From Nocardia nova NBRC 15556 (GTDB taxonomy: Bacteria; Actinomycetota; Actinomycetes; Mycobacteriales; Mycobacteriaceae): a stretch of 44,236 nt of DNA. The notes below the pieces were generated by a model that was not told the DNA's origin, made no database searches, and saw only the letters and a list, made by a program, of their open reading frames with translations. Both the position numbers and the translations under genes were made by a program. Where the stretch lies: contig NZ_BDBN01000040.1 of the NCBI RefSeq assembly GCF_001613005.1, positions 1 to 44,236 on the forward strand, given 5' to 3'. This document shows, piece after piece, positions 29,870-37,619 of the stretch (its first letter is position 1; every line of letters begins with the position of its first letter).

Positions 29870-31432
29870 TCAGCGGCCCAGGGTCACCGAGGGCAGACCC
29901 GCCGGCGCCCCGCCGCTGATCAGCCGCTCGAGAGCCGCGACGTCGAGGTGTTTCTCGATGAGGTCGGCGAGCAGGTCCAATTGCGCGGTCCGCACCGCCT
30001 CCACACTCGTGTCCGGCGCGACGGCGAATCCGGTGCGCCCGGCCTGCTCGGCGGCCTCGCGCAGCCAGGCGCGGCGGAACTCGTCGGATTCGAGCAGTCC
30101 GTGCAGGTGAGTGCCCCGTACGGCACCGCGCACACTGCCTTCGGCGACGCCGCCGCGGTCGTCGTCCGAGGCGGCTCCGGCTACCTCGACCCAGGCCGGA
30201 TCGCCGCTGCGCCGGACGCGGCCGTGGTGAATCTCGTAGCCCGACAAGGATATTCCGGCCACCGCGCCGCCGGTGGTCGCGCCCCGGCCGGCGCTGCGGC
30301 GCAGGACCTTGGGTTCGGCGAACTCGATATCGAGGTCCAGCATCCCGAGGCCCGCGACCTGCCCGGCCGAGGACTCGACCTCGTCGTCGATGCGGCGACC
30401 CAGCATCTGATATCCGCCGCAGATCCCGAGGACCGGCTTGCCCGCCGCGGCGTGCGCGCGCACTGCATCGGCGATTCCGGTGCGGCGCAACCAGTTCAGG
30501 TCCGAGACCGTGGATTTGCTGCCGGGCACGACGACGACGTCGATTCCGGCCAAGCGCGACGGATCGCTCACCCAGCGCACCGAAACCCCCGGCTCGCACG
30601 CCAGCGCCTCGATATCGGTGGAATTGGAGATGCGCGGCAGTCGAATGGCGCCGACGGTCAGCCATTCGGTGCCCACCGGCGGGCGAGGCCGGCCGACCGG
30701 GGCGTCGGCGACGGTGCCCAGAGAGTCCTCCGCGTCGATCCACAGCTCGTCGCTGAAGGGCAGGACACCGAGCGTCGGACGGCCGGTGAGCGCGGTCAGC
30801 TGCTCCAGGCCCGGGCGCAGCAACTCCACGTCGCCGCGGAACTTGTTGACGATGTAGCCCGAGATCAGCTGCTGATCCTCGGGGTCGAGGATCGCCACGG
30901 TGCCGAACAGATGTGCCAGCACCCCGCCGCGGTCGATATCGCCCACCAGCAGCACCGGCAGCTCCGCCGCGCGCGCGAGACCCATATTCGCCAGATCCGT
31001 TGCGCGCAAATTGATCTCGGCGGGCGAGCCGGCGCCCTCGCAGATCACGACATCGAAGTCGGCGCGCAGGGCGGCCAGTTCCCCGGCGACGACCTCGCGC
31101 AACCGACGCCGGTGCCGGAAATAGTCGCGGGCTCCCACGGTGTCGACGGCGATGCCCCGCACCACCAGTTGCGAGCGGCGATCGCTGCCGGGTTTGAGCA
31201 GGACCGGATTGAACCGCACGCTGGGTTCGAGTCCGCAGGCGCGCGCCTGCAATGCCTGCGCCCGGCCGATCTCGCCCCCGTCCAGGGTGACGACCGAATT
31301 GTTGGACATGTTCTGCGCCTTGAACGGCGCCACCCGCACGCCGCGCCGCGCCAGCATGCGGCAGATCCCGGCCACCACCACGCTTTTGCCGGCATCGGAG
31401 GTGGTGCCGGCGACCAACAGCGCGCCGTTCAC
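29870..31432 (-). CDS. cobQ: Adenosylcobyric acid synthase
   Basis: 520 residues from GTG 31432. The N-terminal ATPase domain opens ALLVAGTTSDAGKS with its P-loop at 9-17 and has FKAQNMSNNS; the C-terminal glutamine amidotransferase domain has its nucleophile Cys338 in LGICGGYQMLG and EIHHGR, GTHLHGL. It amidates four side chains (b, d, e, g) of adenosylcobyrinate a,c-diamide. An in-frame ATG 10 codons upstream (31462) has no Shine-Dalgarno sequence, while the GTG at 31432 has GGTGA 5 nt before it. In the same pathway as the cob cluster at 19-24 kb but separated from it by about 5.5 kb. The stop of map lies 2 bp from 31462. Confidence 0.94.
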   Translation of the reverse strand: MNGALLVAGTTSDAGKSVVVAGICRMLARRGVRVAPFKAQNMSNNSVVTLDGGEIGRAQALQARACGLEPSVRFNPVLLKPGSDRRSQLVVRGIAVDTVGARDYFRHRRRLREVVAGELAALRADFDVVICEGAGSPAEINLRATDLANMGLARAAELPVLLVGDIDRGGVLAHLFGTVAILDPEDQQLISGYIVNKFRGDVELLRPGLEQLTALTGRPTLGVLPFSDELWIDAEDSLGTVADAPVGRPRPPVGTEWLTVGAIRLPRISNSTDIEALACEPGVSVRWVSDPSRLAGIDVVVVPGSKSTVSDLNWLRRTGIADAVRAHAAAGKPVLGICGGYQMLGRRIDDEVESSAGQVAGLGMLDLDIEFAEPKVLRRSAGRGATTGGAVAGISLSGYEIHHGRVRRSGDPAWVEVAGAASDDDRGGVAEGSVRGAVRGTHLHGLLESDEFRRAWLREAAEQAGRTGFAVAPDTSVEAVRTAQLDLLADLIEKHLDVAALERLISGGAPAGLPSVTLGR

Positions 31433-31463
31433 CGCATCACCGCGACGGCCACACCCGCGCATC

Positions 31464-32327
31464 TCATGGGAGCGTGAGGATTTCGGCGCCTTCCTCGGTC
31501 ACGACCAGCGTGTGCTCGAATTGCGCGGTCCACTTGCGGTCCTTGGTGACCACGGTCCAGCCGTCGTCCCAGATCTCGTAATCGATACCGCCGAGGTTGA
31601 TCATCGGCTCGATGGTGAAGGTCATGCCCGGCTCGATGACCGACTCGATGGCGGGCTGGTCGTAGTGCAGGATCACCAGGCCGCTGTGGAAGGTGGGGCC
31701 CACGCCGTGGCCGGTGAAGTCGCGGACCACGCCGTAGCCGAAACGGTTCGCATACGACTCGATGACGCGCCCGATCACGTTCAGCGCCCGCCCCGGTCGC
31801 ACCGCCTTGATGGCCCGCATGGTGGCCTCGTGGGTGCGCTCCACCAGCAGCCGGGCCTCCTCGTCGACGTCACCGGCGAGAAAGGTGGCGTTGGTATCGC
31901 CGTGCACACCGTTGATGTAGGCCGTGACGTCGATATTGACGATGTCGCCGTCCTCGATGACGGTGGAGTCCGGAATGCCGTGGCAGATCACCTCGTTCAG
32001 CGAGGTGCAGCAGGATTTGGGGAAGCCCTTGTAACCTAGCGTCGACGGGTAGGCGCCGTGGTCGCAGAGATATTCGTGCACGACCGCGTCGAGGTGATCG
32101 GTGGTGACGCCCGGGGCGACGGCTTTACCGGCCTCCTGCAGCGCCTGGGCGGCCAGTTTGCTCGCCAGCCGCATCTTCTCGATGGTCTCCGGCGTCTGCA
32201 CCCACGGCTCGCGACCCTCGTTGACGGTCTTCTTCCAGGCGTACTCCGGCCGCTCGATCGAGCGCGGCACCTCGCGGACGGGCGAGAGCGTTCCGGGGAC
32301 GAGCGGCTTGCGGGTGCGCACAGACAT
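31464..32327 (-). CDS. map: Methionine aminopeptidase, type I with N-terminal extension
   Basis: 287 residues. The metal ligands of the pita-bread fold are all present: Asp133, Asp144, His207, Glu240 and Glu271. The first 45 residues are an extension with PLVPGTLSP and PRSIERP, like the Pro-rich extension of M. tuberculosis MetAP1c (mapB, Rv2861c), which may interact with the ribosome. It removes the initiator methionine from nascent proteins. Start ATG 32327 follows TAGTCT by 6 nt, so translation is probably leaderless. The map stop lies 32 bp before the cobQ GTG on the same strand, so the two may be co-transcribed. Confidence 0.96.
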   Translation of the reverse strand: MSVRTRKPLVPGTLSPVREVPRSIERPEYAWKKTVNEGREPWVQTPETIEKMRLASKLAAQALQEAGKAVAPGVTTDHLDAVVHEYLCDHGAYPSTLGYKGFPKSCCTSLNEVICHGIPDSTVIEDGDIVNIDVTAYINGVHGDTNATFLAGDVDEEARLLVERTHEATMRAIKAVRPGRALNVIGRVIESYANRFGYGVVRDFTGHGVGPTFHSGLVILHYDQPAIESVIEPGMTFTIEPMINLGGIDYEIWDDGWTVVTKDRKWTAQFEHTLVVTEEGAEILTLP

Positions 32328-32387
32328 GCATTCAGACTATCCGCCCCCGGAGGCGCCCACGGCGGCGACGCCCGCTGTGCGCTGCGG

Positions 32388-32819
32388 TTACCGGGCGGGC
32401 GGCGTGGCGACGCCGCTGACGAGGTCGGTGTAGCCGTCGACCAGTTCGGCGAGGTGGTACCAGTGCTTATGGGTGGTGTCGCTGCGGGCACCGTCACGGT
32501 CGATGGCGCGGTTGGCGGCGACCCAGCTGCCGGCCATGCGATCGACCATCGGCCCGAGGACATCGGTGCGCAGCGCGACGCCGGTGCGATACCCCGGCAG
32601 TTCGCGTTCGACCCATTCGTTGATGTCGTCGATGAGTTCACCGCGGCGGCAGTCGATTTCCGCGATGAGAATCGGGTCGGCGATCTGCGCGCGCCGGGTG
32701 TGCAGCTCGGCCAGCGCCCGGGCGGATCGCAACAGTTCGCGGTCCTGGAATCGCCGACCTTGGAAGGCGCACAACAATTGCGGGGCTGCTGGTAACGCAC
32801 TGGCAATCGAAGTCGTCAT
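32388..32819 (-). CDS. DUF4254 domain protein
   Basis: 143 residues from ATG 32819. The family pattern is a helical protein with AELHTRRAQIADPILIAEIDCRRGELIDDINEWVERELP (regular Arg/Glu heptads) and MVDRMAGSWVAANRA near the C-terminus. DUF4254 proteins are common in nocardiae, often in several copies, and have no known function. There is no signal peptide or membrane segment. The frame is open a further 45 residues upstream but that part has no family similarity. A pair of adjacent palindromes at 32907-32936 lies 88-117 bp before the start, and the 279-bp gap upstream to the TetR gene otherwise shows nothing. Confidence 0.8.
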   Translation of the reverse strand: MTTSIASALPAAPQLLCAFQGRRFQDRELLRSARALAELHTRRAQIADPILIAEIDCRRGELIDDINEWVERELPGYRTGVALRTDVLGPMVDRMAGSWVAANRAIDRDGARSDTTHKHWYHLAELVDGYTDLVSGVATPPAR

Positions 32820-32906
32820 CGTCGCACCGTCATCACTGATCTCCGGATTTCGCTCGTCCGTAGTTCGGATCGAATGTGGCGAATCTAAGGGTAGATCGGA
32901 TTCTGC

Positions 32907-32936
32907 TCTTGCATATGCAAGAACGCAAGATTGCGT
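32907..32936. promoter_or_regulatory. Two abutting palindromes upstream of the DUF4254 gene
   Basis: TCTTGCATATGCAAGA (32907-32922) is a perfect 16-bp palindrome. It is directly followed by ACGCAA-GA-TTGCGT (32923-32936), perfect apart from its 2-nt spacer. Together they carry four TTGC/GCAA boxes in 30 bp, which looks like a cooperative operator for a dimeric regulator. Confidence 0.6.
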
Positions 32937-33098
32937 CTGCATTGCCGGAATCACGGTGTGGTCATAGTCTTCCCGAACAAGGATACGCCTGCGACGTGCG
33001 GTGATGTCTCGAGAACGACTGTGCCGGCAATCATTTCACGGGACTGCCGTGAGTGGCCGGAACCCGCGACGGCGCGTCGGCGAGCTCCCGCGGCCCGC

Positions 33099-33713
33099 TC
33101 AGTGCGGCGCTAAACCACGCAAAACGATCTCCATACCTTCTCGAAATTCCTCCTCGGCCGAGATTTCTCGGGCCTGCGTGGCGGTTTCGATGAGGTAGGG
33201 ATAGTCGGCCGAGGGCAGCGACGCGATCGCCGCGGTACCGGCCCCGCCGATCGCCGCATAGTGTTCGTTCTCCAGACAGCCGAGCAGGAAGGCCACCAGC
33301 GTCCGCTGAGCTATCACTCGCTCCCGCCCCGTGAAGCCGCCGGCGGTGAGGGCGGCGAGGGTGGCGTCCATCCAGCGCAGTGCGGCCGGACTCGCGTGCC
33401 GATGCCGCGGCACCAGCGGAGCCGTCGCCGGGTGCGCCGCGACCGCCGCCCGCATCCGCTCGAGCAGTAACGCCAGTTGCGCCCGCCACGGCGCGTCGCC
33501 GGGGGTGGACACGTCGACCTCACCGAGCACCCGATCGACGATCAGCACTTCGAGGGCCTCACGGTCGGCGACGTAGCGGTACAGCGCCATGGTGGCCATG
33601 CCCAATTCGGCGGCCACCGCACGCATCGTCAGCCCGGGCAGACCCGCGCGGTCGATGACCGCCAGGGCTGCCGCCGACAGGTCCGCGGTGGTCAGCGAGC
33701 GAGGACGGGGCAC
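33099..33713 (-). CDS. TetR family transcriptional regulator
   Basis: 204 residues from GTG 33713. The N-terminal helix-turn-helix is textbook TetR: AALAVIDRAGLPGLTMRAVAAELGMATMALYRYVADREALEVLIVDRVL (about residues 14-62). The ligand-binding part is helical, with HRHASPAALRWMDATLAALTAGGFTGRERV and FLLGCLENEHYAAI, of the TetR_C-type seen in drug or lipid responses. TACGCT lies 8 nt upstream, so the mRNA is probably leaderless. It is divergent from the peroxiredoxin-like gene with 75 bp between starts, where a 25-bp palindrome lies, so it probably represses both units. Ligand unknown. Confidence 0.92.
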   Translation of the reverse strand: MPRPRSLTTADLSAAALAVIDRAGLPGLTMRAVAAELGMATMALYRYVADREALEVLIVDRVLGEVDVSTPGDAPWRAQLALLLERMRAAVAAHPATAPLVPRHRHASPAALRWMDATLAALTAGGFTGRERVIAQRTLVAFLLGCLENEHYAAIGGAGTAAIASLPSADYPYLIETATQAREISAEEEFREGMEIVLRGLAPH

Positions 33714-33748
33714 GGATTGACAGCGTACAAGATACGCGCATACTGGGT

Positions 33749-33773
33749 CGTAGGCGTACGAGGTACACCTACG
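33749..33773. promoter_or_regulatory. Probable TetR operator
   Basis: A 25-bp imperfect palindrome: arm CGTAGGCGTAC, spacer GAG, arm GTACACCTACG. The 11-bp arms match at 10 of 11 positions. It lies between the TetR gene start (33713) and the peroxiredoxin-like start (33789), 16 bp before the latter, where a bound repressor would block transcription. Confidence 0.75.
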
Positions 33774-33788
33774 TAGCGAGGAGCATTC

Positions 33789-34343
33789 ATGTCGCCACCC
33801 ACCACCGTCGCGAGCCGGACCCTGACCGCGGTCACCGGCACCGAGATTCCCGTCCCGGATCCCGACCGCCTGATCCACCTGCAATTCCGCCGGTTCGCCG
33901 GATGTCCCATCTGTCACCGGCATCTGCGCAGCTTCGTCACCCGACACACCGAGATCGCCGCCGCCGGCATCCGCGAGGTCGCCGTATTCCATTCCCCGGC
34001 GGACGAATTGACCGACTACGCCGCCGATATCCCGCTGGAGCTGATCGCCGATCCGGACAAGGCGCTGTATCGCGAATTCGGTGTGGAATCCGCACCTCGC
34101 GCACTGCTGCATCCGCGGGCGTGGCCGGGTATCGCACTGGCGGTCGGGGGCGCCGTCGGCCCGATGGCACGCGGCGAACAACCCACGCCCCGCGGCACGC
34201 CGCAGGGCGGTCGCCTCGGCCTGCCCGCCGACTTCCTCATCGCCTCCGACGGCTCCATCGCCGCCGCCCATTACGGCTCACACGCCGACGACCAGTGGTC
34301 GGTCGACGAATTGCTCTCCTACGCAAAGGAATTCCGCTCATGA
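33789..34343 (+). CDS. Peroxiredoxin-like protein with a CxxC motif
   Basis: 184 residues from ATG 33789 with GAGGAG upstream. A thioredoxin-fold, AhpC/TSA-like sequence: LIHLQFRRFAGCPICHRHLRSFV has the redox motif Cys39-Pro-Ile-Cys42, then REVAVFHSPADELTDYAADIPLELIADPDKALYREFGV, the peroxiredoxin-like core. The family often pairs with TetR regulators. No signal peptide, so cytosolic. Its stop overlaps the next start by 4 bp (ATGA), so the two proteins are translationally coupled. Whether it reduces peroxides, and what reduces it, is not known. Confidence 0.85.
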   Translation: MSPPTTVASRTLTAVTGTEIPVPDPDRLIHLQFRRFAGCPICHRHLRSFVTRHTEIAAAGIREVAVFHSPADELTDYAADIPLELIADPDKALYREFGVESAPRALLHPRAWPGIALAVGGAVGPMARGEQPTPRGTPQGGRLGLPADFLIASDGSIAAAHYGSHADDQWSVDELLSYAKEFRS

Positions 34344-34960
34344 TGACCATCGAACTGTTCGTCTCCGGGTCCACACCGACGCGCGAGCGCCGCGCCGCCC
34401 TGGCCGAACGCATCCTGCACGCCCTGACCACCGGCGAATCCGCACCCGAGCAGGTCCTCGCTCGCGCCCGGGAGTTGACCCACGTGCTGATCCACACGCC
34501 GGAGGTGTGGGCGACCGGCGGTCCCGATCCCTCGACCGCACCGCGTTATCTGGCCCGCGTGACGGTGCCCGGGTCCTGGAGCAACACGGAAGGATTCGGC
34601 GCGCACCTGATCGCGGCGATCACCGAGGCCGTCGCCGCGACCGAACCGGATCCGGACCGGCTGTCCCGGGACCCGCATTGCCTGGTGCAGATCATCGGCC
34701 TGCGCGAGGGCAATGTCGGCACGCTGGGACATGCGACCTCCGGAACCGAGATCACCCGGCTGATCACCCAGGACTACCACCCGGCCGAGGATCACCGGGA
34801 CGTGCCCGACGGCCATGTAATCGATCCGGTGTGCGGTATGACCGTGGAGTGGGCGACCGCGCGCTTCACCCTGACGCACGACGGTGTCGACTACGCCTTC
34901 TGCGCGCCGGGCTGCCGGAAGGCCTTCGCCGAGGAGCATTCGATCACCGCAGGCGGCTGA
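34340..34960 (+). CDS. Tautomerase-like/YHS-domain fusion protein
   Basis: 206 residues from ATG 34340. Residues 1-145 resemble a pseudodimeric 4-oxalocrotonate-tautomerase fold: two similar halves beginning MTIELFVSGS and YLARVTVPGS, each followed by a long helix. The catalytic Pro at position 1 or 2 of such enzymes is absent (MMTIE), so tautomerase activity is doubtful. Residues 160-198 are a YHS/TRASH domain with DPVCGM (162-167) and Cys165, Cys188 and Cys192 (YAFCAPGC), a motif that binds heavy metals in copper and mercury proteins. It is coupled by a 4-bp overlap to the peroxiredoxin-like gene. A metal-linked redox role is inferred. Confidence 0.72.
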   Translation: MMTIELFVSGSTPTRERRAALAERILHALTTGESAPEQVLARARELTHVLIHTPEVWATGGPDPSTAPRYLARVTVPGSWSNTEGFGAHLIAAITEAVAATEPDPDRLSRDPHCLVQIIGLREGNVGTLGHATSGTEITRLITQDYHPAEDHRDVPDGHVIDPVCGMTVEWATARFTLTHDGVDYAFCAPGCRKAFAEEHSITAGG

Positions 34961-34975
34961 ACCGGTCCGGCCGGA

Positions 34976-35734
34976 TCAGCTCGTACTCGCGTGCATCTCC
35001 CAGATCAGCACCTCACTCGGCGCCACGGCCGTGATGCGCTGCCCGCCGGTGCCCGTGGTGCGCACCGCGTCACCGGCGGACAGGGTGGTCCGCTCGTCCG
35101 GGCCCTCGAAGGCGACTGTTCCGCGGGCCACGAAGACATGACCGAACGGCGCCTCCGGCACCAGCACCGAACGGCACGGGTCCAGCCGTGCGACGTGGAA
35201 GGCCGCGTAGCGGTTGCCGAGGGTGATCGCCGTCTCGGCGCGATGGCGAGGTATTCCGGATGCGACGGTGACCAGCTCGTTGCGTGACAGGTCGGCCTCG
35301 ACGTCGGATTCCTGATAACCCGGCGCGCGGCCGGCCTCGTCCGGCGGTATCCACATCTGCACCACGTGCAGGTTCGCCCGCTCGCCGTACCCCGCACCGT
35401 TGCGTTCGGAATGCAGGATTCCGGTTCCCGCGCTCATGCGCTGGGCCAGGCCCGGCCGGATCAGGCCCGTGTGCCCCTCCGAATCCTGGTGCACCACAGT
35501 GCCTTCCAGCACCCAGGTCACGATCTCGGTATTCAGATGCTGATGGGTGTCGAAACCGGCACCGGCCTCGACGACATCCTCGTTGTGCACCAGCAACATT
35601 CCGTGAGCATGGGCGGCGAGATCGAAATTCCCGGTCGCGGGAAACGACTGCCGGGAATCGAGCCATTCGTTCCGCCAGCCGTATCGCTGGCCGGATCGTA
35701 CGATCCGCACCGCCTCCGCTGCTGTCGGCGCCAT
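34976..35734 (-). CDS. Pirin family bicupin
   Basis: 252 residues from ATG 35734, with GGAGG 11 nt upstream. The first cupin has FDTHQHLNTEIVTWVLEGTVVHQDSEG and AGTGILHSERN, the His/Glu pattern of the pirin metal site, and the second cupin follows with a less conserved site. Bacterial pirins have been reported to act as quercetin dioxygenases or as regulators of metabolic enzymes. The stop is 15 bp past the YHS fusion stop, convergent with it. It is divergent from the DUF5753 regulator with 178 bp between starts. Cytoplasmic; the physiological substrate is unknown. Confidence 0.9.
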   Translation of the reverse strand: MAPTAAEAVRIVRSGQRYGWRNEWLDSRQSFPATGNFDLAAHAHGMLLVHNEDVVEAGAGFDTHQHLNTEIVTWVLEGTVVHQDSEGHTGLIRPGLAQRMSAGTGILHSERNGAGYGERANLHVVQMWIPPDEAGRAPGYQESDVEADLSRNELVTVASGIPRHRAETAITLGNRYAAFHVARLDPCRSVLVPEAPFGHVFVARGTVAFEGPDERTTLSAGDAVRTTGTGGQRITAVAPSEVLIWEMHASTS

Positions 35735-35912
35735 GGCGATCGACCTCCGTTCCACCCGTGTTCTCCTGCTGCAATCCCCGGGCAATCGTGGATATTCCCG
35801 GGTGGGAACGACCGCGCCGGAACCCGCGGGACGGGCGGTATGCTCGCCCGACCGTTCCCGAATCCGTGGAACGTGCTCGAGCGTCCCGAATCTCACGAGG
35901 AGTACGCGCGCG

Positions 35913-36776
35913 ATGGCAGGTAAACGCACAGTGCTGACGGTTCAGTTGCGGCGGTTGGCCGCACTGCTGTCGGAGATGCGTGAGCAGGCGGGGATCAGCA
36001 AGGAGGTGGTCAGCGCCCGCACCGGCATCAACGTCACCACGCTCTACCGGATCGAAACCGCGCAGGCGCGCCCGCAGCGGCGCACCCTCACCGCGATGCT
36101 CGACCTGTACGGCATCGGCGAACCGCAGCGCTCCGACGCGGTGCAGTTGCTCATGGAAGCGCAGAAACCGGGCATGTCGCGTCCGTTCGAGGCGGCCGTC
36201 TCGGAGGTCTACGCCGCCTACATCAATTTCGAAACCGAGGCGCTGTCGGCGCGACTGTTCCAGACGTCGTTCATCCCCGGCCTGTTGCAGACCGAGCGCT
36301 ACGCGTGGGCGGTCCTGGATACCGCGATGCCCAAGGTCGAGACGTCGGTGATCGAACAGCGCCTGCGGGCCCGGGTGGAGCGTGGAAAGGTGCTGACCCG
36401 CGACGGTAATCCCCTGGAGTTGTGGGTGGTCCTCGACGAGGCCGCGATCCGGCGGGTGGTCGGCGGGCCCGAGGTGATGCGCGAACAGTTGCTGCGGCTC
36501 ACCGAGGACACCGACAAGCGCAATGTCATCCTGCAAGTGCTCCCGTTCGGCGCGGGTGCGCACCCGGCGATGGTCGGCTCCTTCGTCGTCCTCGACTTCC
36601 CCGATCCGGCCGACCCCGAACTGGTCTACGTCGAGGGGATCGCCGGCGACGATATCGTGGAGGGCCACAACGAGATTCGTCGCTTCGGCGTGATGTTCGA
36701 CCAGCTGCGCGCGATGGCCCTGAGTCCGCGCGACTCCGCGGAGATGATCAACGAGATCGCCGAGGGCCTGCGCTGA
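35913..36776 (+). CDS. XRE helix-turn-helix regulator with DUF5753 domain
   Basis: 287 residues. The N-terminus is an XRE-type helix-turn-helix: RLAALLSEMREQAGISKEVVSARTGINVTTLYRIETAQARP (about residues 11-52). The rest is DUF5753: SEVYAAYINFETEALSARLFQTSFIPGLLQTERYAWAVL, then LRLTEDTDKRNVILQVLPFGAGAHPAMVGSFVVLDF. Such proteins are numerous in Streptomyces and Nocardia and often paired with a DUF397 gene for antibiotic or developmental control; no DUF397 gene is present next to it here. The ATG at 35913 follows GAGGAG at a somewhat long 11-nt spacing. Promoter target unknown. Confidence 0.9.
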   Translation: MAGKRTVLTVQLRRLAALLSEMREQAGISKEVVSARTGINVTTLYRIETAQARPQRRTLTAMLDLYGIGEPQRSDAVQLLMEAQKPGMSRPFEAAVSEVYAAYINFETEALSARLFQTSFIPGLLQTERYAWAVLDTAMPKVETSVIEQRLRARVERGKVLTRDGNPLELWVVLDEAAIRRVVGGPEVMREQLLRLTEDTDKRNVILQVLPFGAGAHPAMVGSFVVLDFPDPADPELVYVEGIAGDDIVEGHNEIRRFGVMFDQLRAMALSPRDSAEMINEIAEGLR

Positions 36777-36797
36777 TCGATGCCGGCGCGGCGCCGG

Positions 36798-37619
36798 TCA
36801 CTGCCGGCTGGCGCGCCGGAATCCGACCGCCGCCGGCACGGCGAAGACGACCATCGCACCGACCGACCATCCCACCGTCGCCCACAGCGGCCCGCGCGCC
36901 GGCTCGCCGAGCGCCAGCGCGCGCATCGAGTCGATCGCCGTGGACATCGGCTGGTGTTCCACGATCGGCTGTGCCCAGCCGGGATAGGCCTCCAGTGGAA
37001 CGAATCCGGTGCTGAAGAACATCAGCAGCGAGGAGCCGAGCGAAATGGCCTCCACCACGAACGTCTTCGCCGAATACACCGCGACCGCCGTCACCATCGT
37101 CGCGAATCCCAGTCCGTAGAGCAGCGGCACGCCGAGCACCGCGAGCGCGGCGGCCGGACGATGGAACCGGAAACCGAGCGCCATACCCACCGCGAACAGC
37201 ACCACCGTGCACAGCACGATCCGGGCGACCTCGGCGAGCAGCCGCGACAGCAGTCCCGAGGCGCGATGGACCGGCAGCGCCCAGAAGCGGCCCAGCAGAC
37301 CCGCATCCCGTTCGCGGCCGAGCGTCACCGCCCCGGCCAGCGATCCCGACATCACCGACACCACGGTCACCATCGGAACAGAACCGTAGAGCGCGTCGAC
37401 GCCGGAGAACGAGGAGATCTGCCGACCGAGCACCGTATTCAGCATCACCAGCAGCAGCGCCGGGAAGACCAGGATCTGTGCCGTCGTGAGCGGATCGCGG
37501 CGCCAGCGCCGCAACAGCCGGCCGGTCTGCACCAGGGTCTGCGGCAGCAGATATCGCCAGCGCTCGGTATCCACCTGCACGGTCGCCAGTTCGCGCACCG
37601 CGGTGTCCGCCCGCGTCAT
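36798..37619 (-). CDS. ABC-2 type transporter permease, second of a pair
   Basis: 273 residues from ATG 37619, overlapping the stop of the upstream permease by 4 bp (ATGA). About six hydrophobic segments in the DrrB-like ABC-2 layout, with MVTVVSVMSGSLAGAVTLGRERDAGLLGRFWALPVHR (the cytosolic loop with G-rich motif) and PLEAYPGWAQPIVEHQPMSTAIDSMRAL. Such permeases move drugs or cell-surface molecules when joined to an ATPase like DrrA. No ATPase gene lies next to the pair. The 3' end is 21 bp from the DUF5753 gene stop, convergent. Substrate unknown. Confidence 0.88.
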   Translation of the reverse strand: MTRADTAVRELATVQVDTERWRYLLPQTLVQTGRLLRRWRRDPLTTAQILVFPALLLVMLNTVLGRQISSFSGVDALYGSVPMVTVVSVMSGSLAGAVTLGRERDAGLLGRFWALPVHRASGLLSRLLAEVARIVLCTVVLFAVGMALGFRFHRPAAALAVLGVPLLYGLGFATMVTAVAVYSAKTFVVEAISLGSSLLMFFSTGFVPLEAYPGWAQPIVEHQPMSTAIDSMRALALGEPARGPLWATVGWSVGAMVVFAVPAAVGFRRASRQ

